The translations under genes were made by a program, and so were the position numbers. This document shows, one piece after another, positions 1 through 7,679 of a DNA stretch of 18,732 nt. Source of the stretch: SIG440 sp045645905 (GTDB lineage: Bacteria > Bacillota > Clostridia > Monoglobales > Monoglobaceae); assembly GCA_045645905.1 (NCBI GenBank), contig JAZRJT010000013.1:1-18732 (forward strand), given 5' to 3'. The notes under the pieces were generated by a model. The model did not search any database, was not told the origin of the DNA, and was given only the letters and a program-made list of their open reading frames with translations. How positions within the stretch are numbered: position 1 is the first letter of the stretch; each line of letters opens with the position of its first letter.

Positions 1-1
1 A

Positions 2-148
2 GTAGAGCTTGCACCCAGCTTTAATGAAAAAACTTTTGAAATTGAAGCAGAAGGAATAATAAAAATGCGTACGGCACATATTATTCTTGCAGGATTGAGA
101 GTATTAAGACTATATACAAAACATAAAAAAGAAAAAGGAGAAGATTAA
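2..148 (+). CDS. C-terminal end of a DUF2953-like protein (partial)
   Basis: An open frame enters from the left edge and ends at a TAA one base before the next ATG. The visible 48 residues have a hydrophobic stretch (HIILAGLRVLRL) followed by a basic tail (YTKHKKEKGED). This pattern and the position directly upstream of a GerW/YtfJ gene match the DUF2953 (YtfI-like) protein that usually precedes ytfJ in Firmicutes; the family call rests mainly on that context. The 1-nt spacing indicates one operon, and the downstream gene's ribosome site (AAAAAGGAGAAG) lies inside this coding end. The start is outside the window. Confidence 0.6.
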   Translation, partial: VELAPSFNEKTFEIEAEGIIKMRTAHIILAGLRVLRLYTKHKKEKGED

Positions 149-149
149 T

Positions 150-626
150 ATGGCAGAACAACATCCTATTCAGGGCCTGATGTACACAGCGATGCAAAGC
201 ATCAGAGATATGATTGATGTAAATACAATTGTCGGTGACCCGGTTGAAACTCCTGACGGAACCGTAATTATCCCAATTTCCAAGGTGGGTCTTGGTTTTG
301 GTGTAGGCGGCACTGACCATTCGGCTGCAAAAACCCCTGCAGATAAGCCAAATCTATTTGGTGGCGGTGCAGGTGGAGGTGTTTCGATTACTCCGGTTGC
401 ATTTATGGTGGTTGGCAAAGGACAGATAAGGCTTATGCCTGTAAACCCCAATTCAACGGTTTATGACAGAATTCTTGATATGGTTCCATCAGCTATAGAC
501 AAACTGATTGAAGGGACGGAATATGTTAAAAACACATTCAAAGCAAAAAAGGAAGAAAAAAATTCTATGACAGCTGTGCCTACATCTACCGAAGATGATA
601 CTGCAGATGATTTTGTGTCTGAATAA
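150..626 (+). CDS. gerW: GerW family sporulation protein (YtfJ-like)
   Basis: A 158-residue protein of the GerW/YtfJ family, small proteins made during sporulation and needed for efficient germination in Bacillus subtilis; the biochemical role is unsettled. The N-terminal signature HPIQGLMYTAMQSIRDMIDV is followed by the conserved GDPVETPDGTVIIPISKV and VGLGFGVGG segments. A glycine-rich loop (GGGAGGG, about residues 71-77) and an ITPVAFMVV core come next. The C-terminal 30 residues are Ser/Thr/Asp-rich and probably disordered. The ATG is well placed behind AAGGAG. It implies a spore-forming lineage, though some non-sporulating relatives keep the gene. A strong terminator follows directly. 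Confidence 0.92.
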   Translation: MAEQHPIQGLMYTAMQSIRDMIDVNTIVGDPVETPDGTVIIPISKVGLGFGVGGTDHSAAKTPADKPNLFGGGAGGGVSITPVAFMVVGKGQIRLMPVNPNSTVYDRILDMVPSAIDKLIEGTEYVKNTFKAKKEEKNSMTAVPTSTEDDTADDFVSE

Positions 627-637
627 ATAATTTTACG

Positions 638-677
638 GAATACTTTTGGCAGATGATACTGCCGGAAGTATTCTTTT
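638..677 (+). terminator. Intrinsic terminator after gerW
   Basis: A 15-bp stem (638-652 with 659-673, two G-T wobbles) encloses a 6-nt loop and is followed by TTTT. It lies 12 nt past the gerW stop. It separates the gerW unit from polA, whose probable -10 (TATAAT, 685-690) comes immediately after it. Confidence 0.85.
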
Positions 678-684
678 AAGTACA

Positions 685-712
685 TATAATAAAAGGTATG
701 TGATTTTACTTG
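685..712 (+). promoter_or_regulatory. polA -10 box, weak ribosome site and TTG start
   Basis: TATAAT at 685-690 is a perfect -10 with no good -35, so the promoter call is tentative. AAAAGG (691-696) is a modest Shine-Dalgarno for a TTG start at 710. The only upstream ATG in this frame (698) is followed at once by TGA, which leaves TTG as the start. The resulting N-terminus (MKKLLIIDGNSILNRAYYG) is the canonical PolA beginning. Confidence 0.5.
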
Positions 713-3322
713 AAAAAGCTACTTATAATTGACGGAAACAGTATTTTAAATCGTGCATATTACGGAATTCGTAAGCTGAACGCACCCGACGGAACTCCTA
801 CAAACGCAGTTTATGGTTTTTTAAATATTCTGTTTAAAAATCTTGAGGAGGATATGCCCGACTATCTTTGTGTTGCCTTTGATGTTAAGGAAAAAACCTT
901 CCGTCACAAAATGTACGACCAATATAAGGCTCAACGTAAGCCTGCCCCCGAAGATTTTCTCGTGCAACTTCCTTTGATTAAAGAAGTTCTCAAGGTAATG
1001 AACTGTGTTTGTCTTGAAAAGGCGGGTTATGAGGCTGATGATATTATTGGTACAGTATCCGCAATATGCGAAAAATCAGGGATAGAATGTTCTATTCTCA
1101 CGGGTGATAAAGATGACCTTCAGCTTGCCTCTGATTTTGTTAAGATTAAACTGGTTATATCTAAAATGGGCAGTACCACAACCACAATTTATGGTGCTGA
1201 TGAGGTTTATGAAAAATATTCCGTCACCCCAAGCGAATTTATTGATGTAAAGGGGCTTATGGGTGATACTTCCGATAATATTCCCGGGGTAAAGGGAATT
1301 GGCGAAAAAACCGCATTTTCTCTTATTGAAAAATACAAGAGTATTGAAAATATTTATGCAAATCTTGAAAACATAGAAGCAACCCCTTCAGTAAAGAAAA
1401 AGCTGGAGGAAGGCAGAGAAGATGCCATTCTCAGCCGTCAGCTCGCTGAAATTGACAGAAATGTTCCTATAGATTTTTTTGTTGATGATTGTGCAATCCG
1501 TGAATATGACAAAGAAACCCTTGCCGAACTTTTTACAAGGCTTAATTTCAAATCATTTATGAGTAAGCTTAATTTAACAGCGACTCTCAAACACGAGGAA
1601 GTTAAATTTGAAGGTGAATGCAAAGTTGCAGGCTCATCAAAACTCCGCGAAATTGCTGAAAATGAAAAGTGGGCAATATACCGTCTTTATGGTGATGATA
1701 TAGGAGTATCTGTTGACGGCAAAAACAGCTTTTATATAGCTAACCCTAATGATGCTGAGTTAAAGACTTTCTTTGAAAATGAAGACTGCAAAAAAATTGG
1801 TTTTAATGTTAAAGAAGATATCCTGTATCTCAAAAACCGTAAAATTGAGTATGCAGGACTTGGTTTTGATACAGCAATTGCTGCATATATCCTTGATCCA
1901 ACAAGGTCAGCGTATAAAATAGATGATTTGGCTTTGGAATTTTTAGGTCTTACGGGTGGTACAGAGGAAAATATCAAAGAAAACGGTCAGCTCAGTCTTT
2001 CGTTTGATGAAGATACAGACAATATCGAAAATACAGCTTTTGATTTGTTTGTAATTGCCAAGCTGTGGAAAAAATTTGCCGATGAGTTGGAGAAAAATAA
2101 TCAGCACAGACTCTATTATGATGTAGAACTTCCCTTGGTTGAAGTTCTTGCAGATATGCATTATACTGGTGTTATGGTAGACCGTGAAGCTCTTGTTGAG
2201 TTTGGTGCACAGCTAAAAAATAACATTTCCCAACTTGAACAGCAGATTTACGGATTTGCTGAAAAAACATTTAATATTAATTCACCAAAACAACTTGGAG
2301 AGGTACTTTTTGAAGGCTTAAAGCTTCCACACGGCAAAAAAACCAAAACAGGATATTCAACCAATGCTGACGTGCTTAAAAAGTTAGAGGGCGAGCATCC
2401 GATTATAGAGTGTATACTTGAATACCGCGGACTTACAAAATTGCAGTCTACTTATGTTGACGGGCTTATTCCTGTAATAAACCCTGAGACAGGCAGAATT
2501 CACTCTAATTTTAATCAGACTGTTACCGCAACAGGCAGAATAAGCAGTACCGAGCCTAATCTTCAAAATATTCCAATCCGCACCGAGCGTGGCAGACAAA
2601 TGCGCAAAATGTTTGTTGCCGAAGGTGAAAATATTCTGGTAGATGCCGATTACTCACAGATTGAGCTTCGTGTTCTTGCACATATTGCAGGTGATGACAA
2701 TATGCGCAACGCTTTTCTCGGTGGCACCGATATTCATACTCAGACTGCATCTCAGGTCTTTAAAGTTCCTGTCAATGAAGTTACCCCTTCAATGCGTTTT
2801 GGAGCAAAAGCAGTTAATTTCGGTATTGTTTACGGAATAGGTGAATTTTCACTTGCTCAGGATTTAAAAATATCCATAAAAGAGGCAAAACAATATATTG
2901 CAGACTATCTTGCAGCATATCCTAAAGTTAAAGAATATATGGAAAAAACCGTTGAAGACGGCAAAGCATTAGGCTTCGTTTCAACCATACTTAACAGACG
3001 CAGATATCTTCCTGAACTACGTGCTGCAAACAAAATAACCCAAGCATTTGGCGAAAGGGTAGCAATGAATGCACCAGTTCAGGGAACAGCAGCAGATATC
3101 ATTAAAATTGCGATGGTTAATGTTTATAAACGACTAAAAGCTGAAGGCTTGAAGTCAAAACTAATTTTGCAGGTTCACGATGAACTGATTGTCGAGGCAC
3201 TTCCTGACGAAAGAGATAGGGTTGAAAAGCTTTTGACCGAAGAAATGGAGAATGCGATTCAATTGTCTGTGCCTCTTAAGGTTGAAGGAAACTGTGGCAA
3301 AACCTGGTATGATACCAAATAG
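710..3322 (+). CDS. polA: DNA polymerase I
   Basis: Family A DNA polymerase of 870 residues, normal length, for Okazaki-fragment maturation and repair synthesis. The N-terminal 5' nuclease domain (about 1-290) keeps its metal-site motifs: IIDGNSILNRAYYG, YEADDIIGT, TGDKDDLQLA and GDTSDNIPGVKGIGEKTA. The middle domain (about 310-470) has the 3'-5' exonuclease fold but not the Asp-X-Glu of motif ExoI: WAIYRLYGDD occupies that place. Proofreading is therefore probably lost, as in B. subtilis PolA. The polymerase domain has motif A DADYSQIELR (catalytic D647), the O-helix RFGAKAVNFGIVYG (R696, K700, F704, Y708) and motif C VHDELIVE (D824). It starts at TTG, ends with TAG, and leads the polA-coaE-transglycosylase run with short spacers. 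Confidence 0.98.
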   Translation: MKKLLIIDGNSILNRAYYGIRKLNAPDGTPTNAVYGFLNILFKNLEEDMPDYLCVAFDVKEKTFRHKMYDQYKAQRKPAPEDFLVQLPLIKEVLKVMNCVCLEKAGYEADDIIGTVSAICEKSGIECSILTGDKDDLQLASDFVKIKLVISKMGSTTTTIYGADEVYEKYSVTPSEFIDVKGLMGDTSDNIPGVKGIGEKTAFSLIEKYKSIENIYANLENIEATPSVKKKLEEGREDAILSRQLAEIDRNVPIDFFVDDCAIREYDKETLAELFTRLNFKSFMSKLNLTATLKHEEVKFEGECKVAGSSKLREIAENEKWAIYRLYGDDIGVSVDGKNSFYIANPNDAELKTFFENEDCKKIGFNVKEDILYLKNRKIEYAGLGFDTAIAAYILDPTRSAYKIDDLALEFLGLTGGTEENIKENGQLSLSFDEDTDNIENTAFDLFVIAKLWKKFADELEKNNQHRLYYDVELPLVEVLADMHYTGVMVDREALVEFGAQLKNNISQLEQQIYGFAEKTFNINSPKQLGEVLFEGLKLPHGKKTKTGYSTNADVLKKLEGEHPIIECILEYRGLTKLQSTYVDGLIPVINPETGRIHSNFNQTVTATGRISSTEPNLQNIPIRTERGRQMRKMFVAEGENILVDADYSQIELRVLAHIAGDDNMRNAFLGGTDIHTQTASQVFKVPVNEVTPSMRFGAKAVNFGIVYGIGEFSLAQDLKISIKEAKQYIADYLAAYPKVKEYMEKTVEDGKALGFVSTILNRRRYLPELRAANKITQAFGERVAMNAPVQGTAADIIKIAMVNVYKRLKAEGLKSKLILQVHDELIVEALPDERDRVEKLLTEEMENAIQLSVPLKVEGNCGKTWYDTK

Positions 3323-3344
3323 AATTTGAATAGGAAAGATTTAA

Positions 3345-3920
3345 GTGAAGATTATAGGAATTACCGGCGGGACAGGTGCAGGAAAAAGTTCTGTCTGTAA
3401 CGAATTTAAAAAATGCGGAGCACAAATAATTGATGCAGATAAAATTGCAAGACAGGTTGTCCAAAAAGGCAAGCCGGCACTTGAAGAGATTGTTTGTGCC
3501 TTCGGCAAAGATATTATTACCCCTGACGGTGACCTTAACCGAAAAAAATTAGGGGGCATAGTGTTTGCTGACGGCAATAAATTAAGTATCCTTAACAAAA
3601 TCACACATAAGTATATTTTTGATGAAATGCAGCGTCAGATAAATGAATGTTATGCTGATATTCTGGTGCTTGATGTTCCTCTTCTGTTTGAAAAAGATTT
3701 TCCATTTAAATGTGATTTAACTGTTGCTGTTGTTGCAGATAGGGAAGAGCGTATCAGGCGTATAATGGCACGTGACGGAATAAACCGAAAATCAGCTGAG
3801 GAGAGAATTTTAAATCAAATGTCTGATGATGAATACATATGCCTTGCAGATATTTCTTTTAAAAACGACGGTGATATCACCAAAATAAAAGATTTTGTTA
3901 AAAAATTATTCATAGAATAG
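3345..3920 (+). CDS. coaE: Dephospho-CoA kinase
   Basis: CoaE catalyses the last step of coenzyme A synthesis, ATP-dependent phosphorylation of dephospho-CoA at the ribose 3'-OH, in the cytosol. The 191-residue protein begins MKIIGITGGTGAGKSSV, with the Walker A loop at residues 8-15. It continues with the family motif DADKIARQVV and the segment DILVLDVPLLFE, typical of CoaE. It starts at GTG (3345), with AGGAAAG 7-13 nt upstream. The gene lies 22 nt after polA, an order common in Firmicutes, so it is probably co-transcribed with polA. The stop is TAG. Confidence 0.95.
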   Translation: MKIIGITGGTGAGKSSVCNEFKKCGAQIIDADKIARQVVQKGKPALEEIVCAFGKDIITPDGDLNRKKLGGIVFADGNKLSILNKITHKYIFDEMQRQINECYADILVLDVPLLFEKDFPFKCDLTVAVVADREERIRRIMARDGINRKSAEERILNQMSDDEYICLADISFKNDGDITKIKDFVKKLFIE

Positions 3921-3951
3921 TGCAAATTTTATAAATTGAGGTATTTAAATA

Positions 3952-4530
3952 ATGAAACGAAATATAGGTTTTTTTAAACTTATTTTAATTATATTTTTTG
4001 CTGTTTTTCTTTTGTACTTTACGGTAGGAAACGGCAAAGAACAAATTTTAAAAAAGATTTATCCTATTGAATATCAGGACTATGTTGAGGAATATGCTGA
4101 TAAATACAACCTTGATAAATATCTTGTATATTCGGTTATAAAGGTTGAAAGCAACTTTGATCCACATGCTCTTTCAAATGCAAAGGCAAGAGGTCTGATG
4201 CAGCTTATGCATAAAACTGCAGAAGAATGTAATCAAAAGGGTGACTTTGGCTATACTATACCAGCCGACCTTTATAATCCACAAAAGAATATACATCTGG
4301 GTTGTTTTTACCTTAGAACTCTTATGGATACCTATAGCGATACGGAACTTGCAATTACTGCATATAACGGTGGCACAGGAAACGTCACAAAATGGCTTGA
4401 TGACAAAGAACTTACCGATGGTATGGGCGGACTTTCTGATATTCCGTACACCGAGACAAAGAAATATGTTAAAAAGGTTTTTAAAACCTACGAAATGTAC
4501 AACAAATTATATAAAACAGACGAAATATAA
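3952..4530 (+). CDS. Membrane-anchored lytic transglycosylase (SLT domain)
   Basis: A 192-residue cell-wall enzyme that cleaves the MurNAc-GlcNAc bond of peptidoglycan, forming 1,6-anhydro-MurNAc. One N-terminal membrane segment (about residues 8-26, GFFKLILIIFFAVFLLYF) anchors it with the catalytic domain outside. The SLT domain (about 45-185) has the catalytic-Glu motif VESNFD (E66), then SNAKARGLMQLM, NPQKNIHLGCFYLRTL and AITAYNGGTGNV, which define goose-lysozyme/Slt70-type family 1. No cell-wall-binding repeats are present. GAGG at 3938-3941 sets the ATG. It sits 31 nt behind coaE, in the same run. Confidence 0.93.
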   Translation: MKRNIGFFKLILIIFFAVFLLYFTVGNGKEQILKKIYPIEYQDYVEEYADKYNLDKYLVYSVIKVESNFDPHALSNAKARGLMQLMHKTAEECNQKGDFGYTIPADLYNPQKNIHLGCFYLRTLMDTYSDTELAITAYNGGTGNVTKWLDDKELTDGMGGLSDIPYTETKKYVKKVFKTYEMYNKLYKTDEI

Positions 4531-4549
4531 AGAAGTGAGGGATTAAAAT

Positions 4550-5935
4550 ATGAGTGAAAATCTGCTTTATGAAAGAAAAAACGGTTTTGTTGGAATGGAA
4601 GATGATGAAAAAGCAAAAATATATGATTTCTGCGAGGAATACAGACTTGCATTAACTAAATCAAAAACCGAAAGAGAATTCTGCACTATGTCGGTTAAAA
4701 TGCTTGAATCTGCCGGATTTTGCAACATTGATGATAAAGAAATTCTCAATCCGGGAGATAAGATTTACAGTGTAAACCGCGGCAAAGGAGTATGTGCCTT
4801 TGTAATCGGTACTGAACCTTTGAAAAATGGTGTAAACATAGTTGGTGCACATATCGATTCTCCAAGACTCGATTTAAAGCCACAACCTCTTTATGAAGAT
4901 AACGGAATTGCTTTCCTAAAAACGCATTATTATGGCGGAATAAGAAAGTACCAGTGGTATAACATTCCTTTGTCACTCCACGGCGTTGTTGTAAAAAAAG
5001 ACGGTACAGCTATTAACATTTCAATCGGTGAGGATGAGTGCGACCCGATTTTTTGCATAACAGACCTTTTGCCGCATCTGGCATCACAGTACAGCGGTAA
5101 AAAACTCAGCGAGGCATTTGATGCCGAAAAGCTTAATGTGGTTGTCGGTAATATTCCATATGAAGACGCAGATAAAGAAAAAGTAAAATTCGGTGTAATG
5201 AAGCTTCTTAACGAAAAATATGACATTTGCGAATCAGATCTTATGAGCAGCGAGCTTGAACTTGTACCGGCATTTTCAGCACGTGACCTAGGTTTTGACA
5301 GAAGTATGATTGCAGGTTACGGCCACGACGACCGGGTTTGTGCATATACTGCAATCAGAGCAATTATTGACACCACGCGCCCTTCAAAAACTGCTATTTG
5401 TCTTTTGGTTGATAAAGAAGAAATCGGAAGTATGGGTAATACAGGAATGTTGTCACGTAATTTTGAAAATGTTCTTGCAAAGGTTTGCAGTCTTACAGAT
5501 GGCAACTACAGCGAACTTCCCTTGCGTGAATGTCTCTCAAATGCTCAGTGCCTTTCTGCTGATGTTGGTGCAGCATATGACCCCAATTTCCCCGAAGTAT
5601 TTGAACGAAACAATTCTTCATATATAAATGAAGGTCTGTTGCTTACAAAATACACCGGAGCAAGAGGAAAGAGCGGTTCAAGTGACGCAAGTGCTGAGTT
5701 TGTAGCAAAAATCCGTGGAATTTTTGAGGACAATGGTGTTGTATGGCAGTCGGGCGAGCTTGGAAAGGTTGATATAGGCGGTGGCGGTACTATCGCACAA
5801 TACGTTGCTAATTTAGATGTTGATGTCATCGACTGCGGTGTTACACTTTTGGGAATGCATTCGCCCAATGAGGTTGCAGGTAAATTTGATATTTATATGG
5901 CTTATAAAGGTTATAAAGCATTTATGAATAGTTAA
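4550..5935 (+). CDS. apeB: M18 family aminopeptidase
   Basis: A 461-residue zinc aminopeptidase of the M18 (aspartyl aminopeptidase) family, which removes N-terminal residues, often acidic ones, from cytosolic peptides. All expected metal and catalytic residues are visible: GAHIDSPRLD (H101), GHDDR (D260 or D261), DKEEIGSMGNTGM (E290, E291), SADVGAAYDP (D338) and GMHSP (H437). Family segments KSGSSDASAEF and GGGGTIAQYVA are also present. The length is normal. The ATG follows GAAGTGAGG, 19 nt after the transglycosylase stop, so it is the likely last gene of the polA run. The exact side-chain preference cannot be read from sequence. Confidence 0.93.
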   Translation: MSENLLYERKNGFVGMEDDEKAKIYDFCEEYRLALTKSKTEREFCTMSVKMLESAGFCNIDDKEILNPGDKIYSVNRGKGVCAFVIGTEPLKNGVNIVGAHIDSPRLDLKPQPLYEDNGIAFLKTHYYGGIRKYQWYNIPLSLHGVVVKKDGTAINISIGEDECDPIFCITDLLPHLASQYSGKKLSEAFDAEKLNVVVGNIPYEDADKEKVKFGVMKLLNEKYDICESDLMSSELELVPAFSARDLGFDRSMIAGYGHDDRVCAYTAIRAIIDTTRPSKTAICLLVDKEEIGSMGNTGMLSRNFENVLAKVCSLTDGNYSELPLRECLSNAQCLSADVGAAYDPNFPEVFERNNSSYINEGLLLTKYTGARGKSGSSDASAEFVAKIRGIFEDNGVVWQSGELGKVDIGGGGTIAQYVANLDVDVIDCGVTLLGMHSPNEVAGKFDIYMAYKGYKAFMNS

Positions 5936-5950
5936 TTTGATGTATAAAAG

Positions 5951-5990
5951 CAGAAGATATTGCATAAAATATATTATGCAGTATCTTCTG
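5951..5990 (+). terminator. Long hairpin, probable terminator after the M18 gene
   Basis: A 17-bp stem (5951-5967 with 5974-5990, one G-T wobble) has a 6-nt AT loop. The following bases are TAAAATTTATTAATTTTTTT, so there is no clean U-tract directly at the stem. It probably ends the polA operon and insulates the tRNA promoter, but termination efficiency is uncertain. Confidence 0.6.
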
Positions 5991-6021
5991 TAAAATTTAT
6001 TAATTTTTTTGCTTTTAAGTC

Positions 6022-6050
6022 TTGACAAACGGCGTAAAATGTGTTACTAT
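6022..6050 (+). promoter_or_regulatory. Promoter of the tRNA-Leu/tRNA-Met unit
   Basis: A consensus -35 TTGACA (6022-6027), 17-bp spacer and TACTAT -10 (6045-6050) place transcription start near 6057, about 18 nt before the tRNA-Leu 5' end. Both tRNA genes lie between this promoter and the hairpin at 6258-6296. Confidence 0.85.
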
Positions 6051-6074
6051 ATCACAGTTAGCAGTGATCAACGT

Positions 6075-6163
6075 GCCGGAGTGGCGGAACTGGCAGACGC
6101 CCAGGACTTAAAATCCTGTGGGATTAACTTCCCGTACCGGTTCGATCCCGGTTTCCGGCACCA
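6075..6163 (+). tRNA. tRNA-Leu (anticodon UAA)
   Basis: An 89-nt class II tRNA with encoded CCA. The acceptor stem GCCGGAG (6075-6081) pairs with TTCCGGC (6153-6159), followed by discriminator A and CCA. The anticodon stem is CAGGA/TCCTG around loop CTTAAAA, giving anticodon TAA at 6109-6111. A long variable arm (GGGA...TCCC) marks the Leu/Ser class. The T arm is a perfect ACCGG-TTCGATC-CCGGT. It decodes UUA/UUG, frequent in this AT-rich DNA. Confidence 0.97.
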
Positions 6164-6181
6164 CTAACATAAACTAGATAT

Positions 6182-6257
<76 letters not shown>

Positions 6258-6258
<1 letters not shown>

Positions 6259-6296
6259 AAACAAAAATCCTGTCGAAAGATAGGATTTTTTGTTTT
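6258..6296 (+). terminator. Terminator of the tRNA unit (GAAA tetraloop)
   Basis: The stem AATCCTGTC-GAAA-GATAGGATT (6266-6287) is extended by an A-tract/T-tract pairing (AAAACAAA with TTTTGTTTT), which supplies the U-tail. It begins at the last base of the tRNA-Met CCA. The GNRA loop and T-run make a strong intrinsic terminator that could work in both directions. Confidence 0.9.
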
Positions 6297-6298
6297 GT

Positions 6299-6402
6299 AT
6301 TATTCATTTTTCATTATTCAATATTCATCATTCATTAAGTTCGACAGGATTTTTAATGAATAATGAATGATGAAGTCGCTTCGCTGATGAATAATTAATA
6401 AT
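6299..6402. repeat. AT-rich ATTCAT/ATGAAT repeat block in a gene-free spacer
   Basis: This stretch consists of short related units (ATTATTCAT, ATTCATCATTC on the left; AATGAATAATGAATGATGAA on the right) arranged as an inverted pair. TTCATCATTCATTA (6324-6337) is the exact reverse complement of TAATGAATGATGAA (6361-6374). Between them, TCGACAGGATTTTT (6342-6355) is the exact reverse complement of AAAAATCCTGTCGA (6264-6277) in the tRNA terminator. It resembles dispersed intergenic repeats of gut Clostridia, but copy number cannot be judged here. No coding signal is visible. Confidence 0.6.
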
Positions 6403-6405
6403 TTA

Positions 6406-6528
6406 GGAAGTTTTGCTACGCAAAACAATGATTTTAAAATTAATTTTGACTTTTGAGTTTTCAAGTGGCATCTAAACCATTTGGTTCTTCCAAGAGAGTT
6501 ACAGCTTATGGTGTGACTCTCTTTTTTT
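6406..6528 (+). other. Candidate structured RNA or repeat element ending in a terminator
   Basis: A series of hairpins lies outside any gene: GTTTTGC-TAC-GCAAAAC (6410-6426), AACCA-TT-TGGTT (6475-6486), and an outer GGAAG (6406-6410) that could pair with CTTCC (6487-6491). Directly after comes a terminator stem AGAGAGTTACA/TGTGACTCTCT (6493-6522) with seven T (6522-6528). No clear + strand promoter is seen just upstream, so it may be a terminated readthrough product of the tRNA unit, a small RNA, or part of a dispersed repeat. The identity is unknown. Confidence 0.35.
6493..6528 (+). terminator. Intrinsic terminator without an assigned gene
   Basis: AGAGAGT (6493-6499) pairs with ACTCTCT (6516-6522), extended by a U-G and three more pairs, and is followed by TTTTTTT and A. 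It points rightwards but no coding gene precedes it. It may protect the convergent lysR end from + strand readthrough. Confidence 0.7.
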
Positions 6529-6586
6529 ATTTCACTATCTTGACTCTGACCCACAACGATATGTTAATACTCACGTGCTTTACCGA

Positions 6587-6601
6587 CCGAGCGTGGCTCG
6601 G
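6587..6601. other. Small GC-rich hairpin downstream of lysR
   Basis: A perfect 6-bp inverted repeat CCGAGC-GTG-GCTCGG stands out in AT-rich DNA, 19 nt past the lysR stop. It has no T-tract on either strand, so it may stabilise the lysR mRNA end more than terminate. The rest of 6529-6619 shows nothing else recognisable. Confidence 0.4.
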
Positions 6602-6619
6602 GAGATAGCTTGGAGCTCA

Positions 6620-7555
6620 TTATTTTGTAGTGTTAAAATCAATAAACTTCTGACATGCCATTGACAGGTAATGATTATTTTTTCTATAAAAATATATTTT
6701 TCTTGTTATTTCCTCGTCGAAAAGTTTATAATAATAAAGCTTTGGTTCGGTTTCTATATGTTTTATAAGTGTATCGCTTACAAATGATATACCCATGCCT
6801 GTGCAGGAAATGTTATAAGCGGTAACCTGTTGGTCGAGGAAAAATGTTACCTTGGGATCAAATCCGTATTTTTTAAACAGCATATTTGCACGCCTACCAG
6901 TGTCGTTTTCGGTATTGAGCAATATAAAGGCGCAATCGGAAAAATGTTTTAGAGACACACTGTATTTATCGGACAGATGCTTTTTTGCTTTGATATCCTT
7001 TGCAGTTAAACGGAAATCTTTTAGCTTGTCATTGACAGGGAAATCACGTGGTACAGCCAGAAGGAGCGTTTCTGTTTTATATACAGTTGAGCTTATCATA
7101 ACATTGTTTATTATTGCGTTGTCAATTATTATGTCAAGCATGCCGAGACTGAGCTTATCTATCAGATTTTTTGTACTGTCTTCAACAATCTCGAAATTAA
7201 CATGAGGGTATGAAATGTTAAACTCAGATATCATAAAGGGAATCATAAATGACGAGAACAGGCTACTGCCGCCTATTCTGACAGTGCCTTTAATCGTATT
7301 TGTACAATCTGCTATATACTTTTCGAAATTCTGTTCTTTTTCTTTGATTTCAAGGGCATAGCGAATATATTCCTTTCCTGCTTCGGTTAGAGAAATGGGA
7401 GAAGTAGAACGGTCGAAAAGAGGTACGGAAATCTTATCTTCTATTCTTTTTACCGTTGCACTAAGCGAAGGCTGGGAGATATAAAGCCGCTTTGATGCTT
7501 TGGAAAAACTGCCCTCTTCATAGATTGTTATAATATAATGCTTATTGGTAAACAT
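6620..7555 (-). CDS. LysR family transcriptional regulator
   Basis: A 311-residue LysR-type regulator of typical length. The N-terminal winged helix-turn-helix is clear (SFSKASKRLYISQPSLSATV, about residues 16-35, then LFDRSTSPISLTEAG). A linker helix and a two-lobed periplasmic-binding-protein-like effector domain (about 90-300, with GTVRIGGSSLFSSFMIPFMI) follow. The CGGAGG ribosome site fixes the start. It is divergent from aspA, and both promoters lie in one palindrome (7610-7641), so aspA is the likely target, with autoregulation. The effector is unknown; aspartate or a C4-dicarboxylate would fit the target. Confidence 0.92.
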   Translation of the reverse strand: MFTNKHYIITIYEEGSFSKASKRLYISQPSLSATVKRIEDKISVPLFDRSTSPISLTEAGKEYIRYALEIKEKEQNFEKYIADCTNTIKGTVRIGGSSLFSSFMIPFMISEFNISYPHVNFEIVEDSTKNLIDKLSLGMLDIIIDNAIINNVMISSTVYKTETLLLAVPRDFPVNDKLKDFRLTAKDIKAKKHLSDKYSVSLKHFSDCAFILLNTENDTGRRANMLFKKYGFDPKVTFFLDQQVTAYNISCTGMGISFVSDTLIKHIETEPKLYYYKLFDEEITRKIYFYRKNNHYLSMACQKFIDFNTTK

Positions 7556-7609
7556 ATTGTTTCCTCCGTTATAATTTTTGAGTTATAGGCTGCTTGTTTC
7601 AATATGTAT

Positions 7610-7641
7610 TTGATTATATCATAAAATTTATGTATAATCAA
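7610..7641. promoter_or_regulatory. Superimposed divergent lysR/aspA promoters in a palindrome
   Basis: On the + strand, TTGATT (7610-7615), 17-bp spacer, TATAAT (7633-7638) faces aspA. On the - strand, TTGATT (complement of 7636-7641), 17-bp spacer, TATAAT (complement of 7613-7618) faces lysR. The 9-bp arms TTGATTATA and TATAATCAA are perfect inverted repeats, each holding one gene's -35 and the other's -10. The centre (TCATAAAATTTATG) is also nearly symmetric and could be the LysR operator. Confidence 0.75.
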
Positions 7642-7679
7642 TAGAGAAAAAAATACATAGGAGAAGTGAGGTAAGTAGA

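Noticed and set aside
4241..4546. 101-residue frame overlapping the transglycosylase
   Set aside because: It lies in an alternative frame inside a gene with clear SLT motifs and has no motif or ribosome site of its own.
5545..5868. 107-residue antisense frame within the M18 aminopeptidase
   Set aside because: It is a shadow of a strongly conserved coding region, with proline/serine-rich composition typical of antisense reading.
6318..6554. 78-residue open frame on the - strand in the tRNA-lysR spacer
   Set aside because: It runs through the hairpins, the terminator and the AT repeats, has no ribosome site or family motif, and looks like translation of a repeat element.
6540..6568. TTGACT-17-GTTAAT as a + strand promoter after the orphan terminator
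   Set aside because: The -10 match is poor and no rightward gene follows; it points into the 3' end of the convergent lysR gene.
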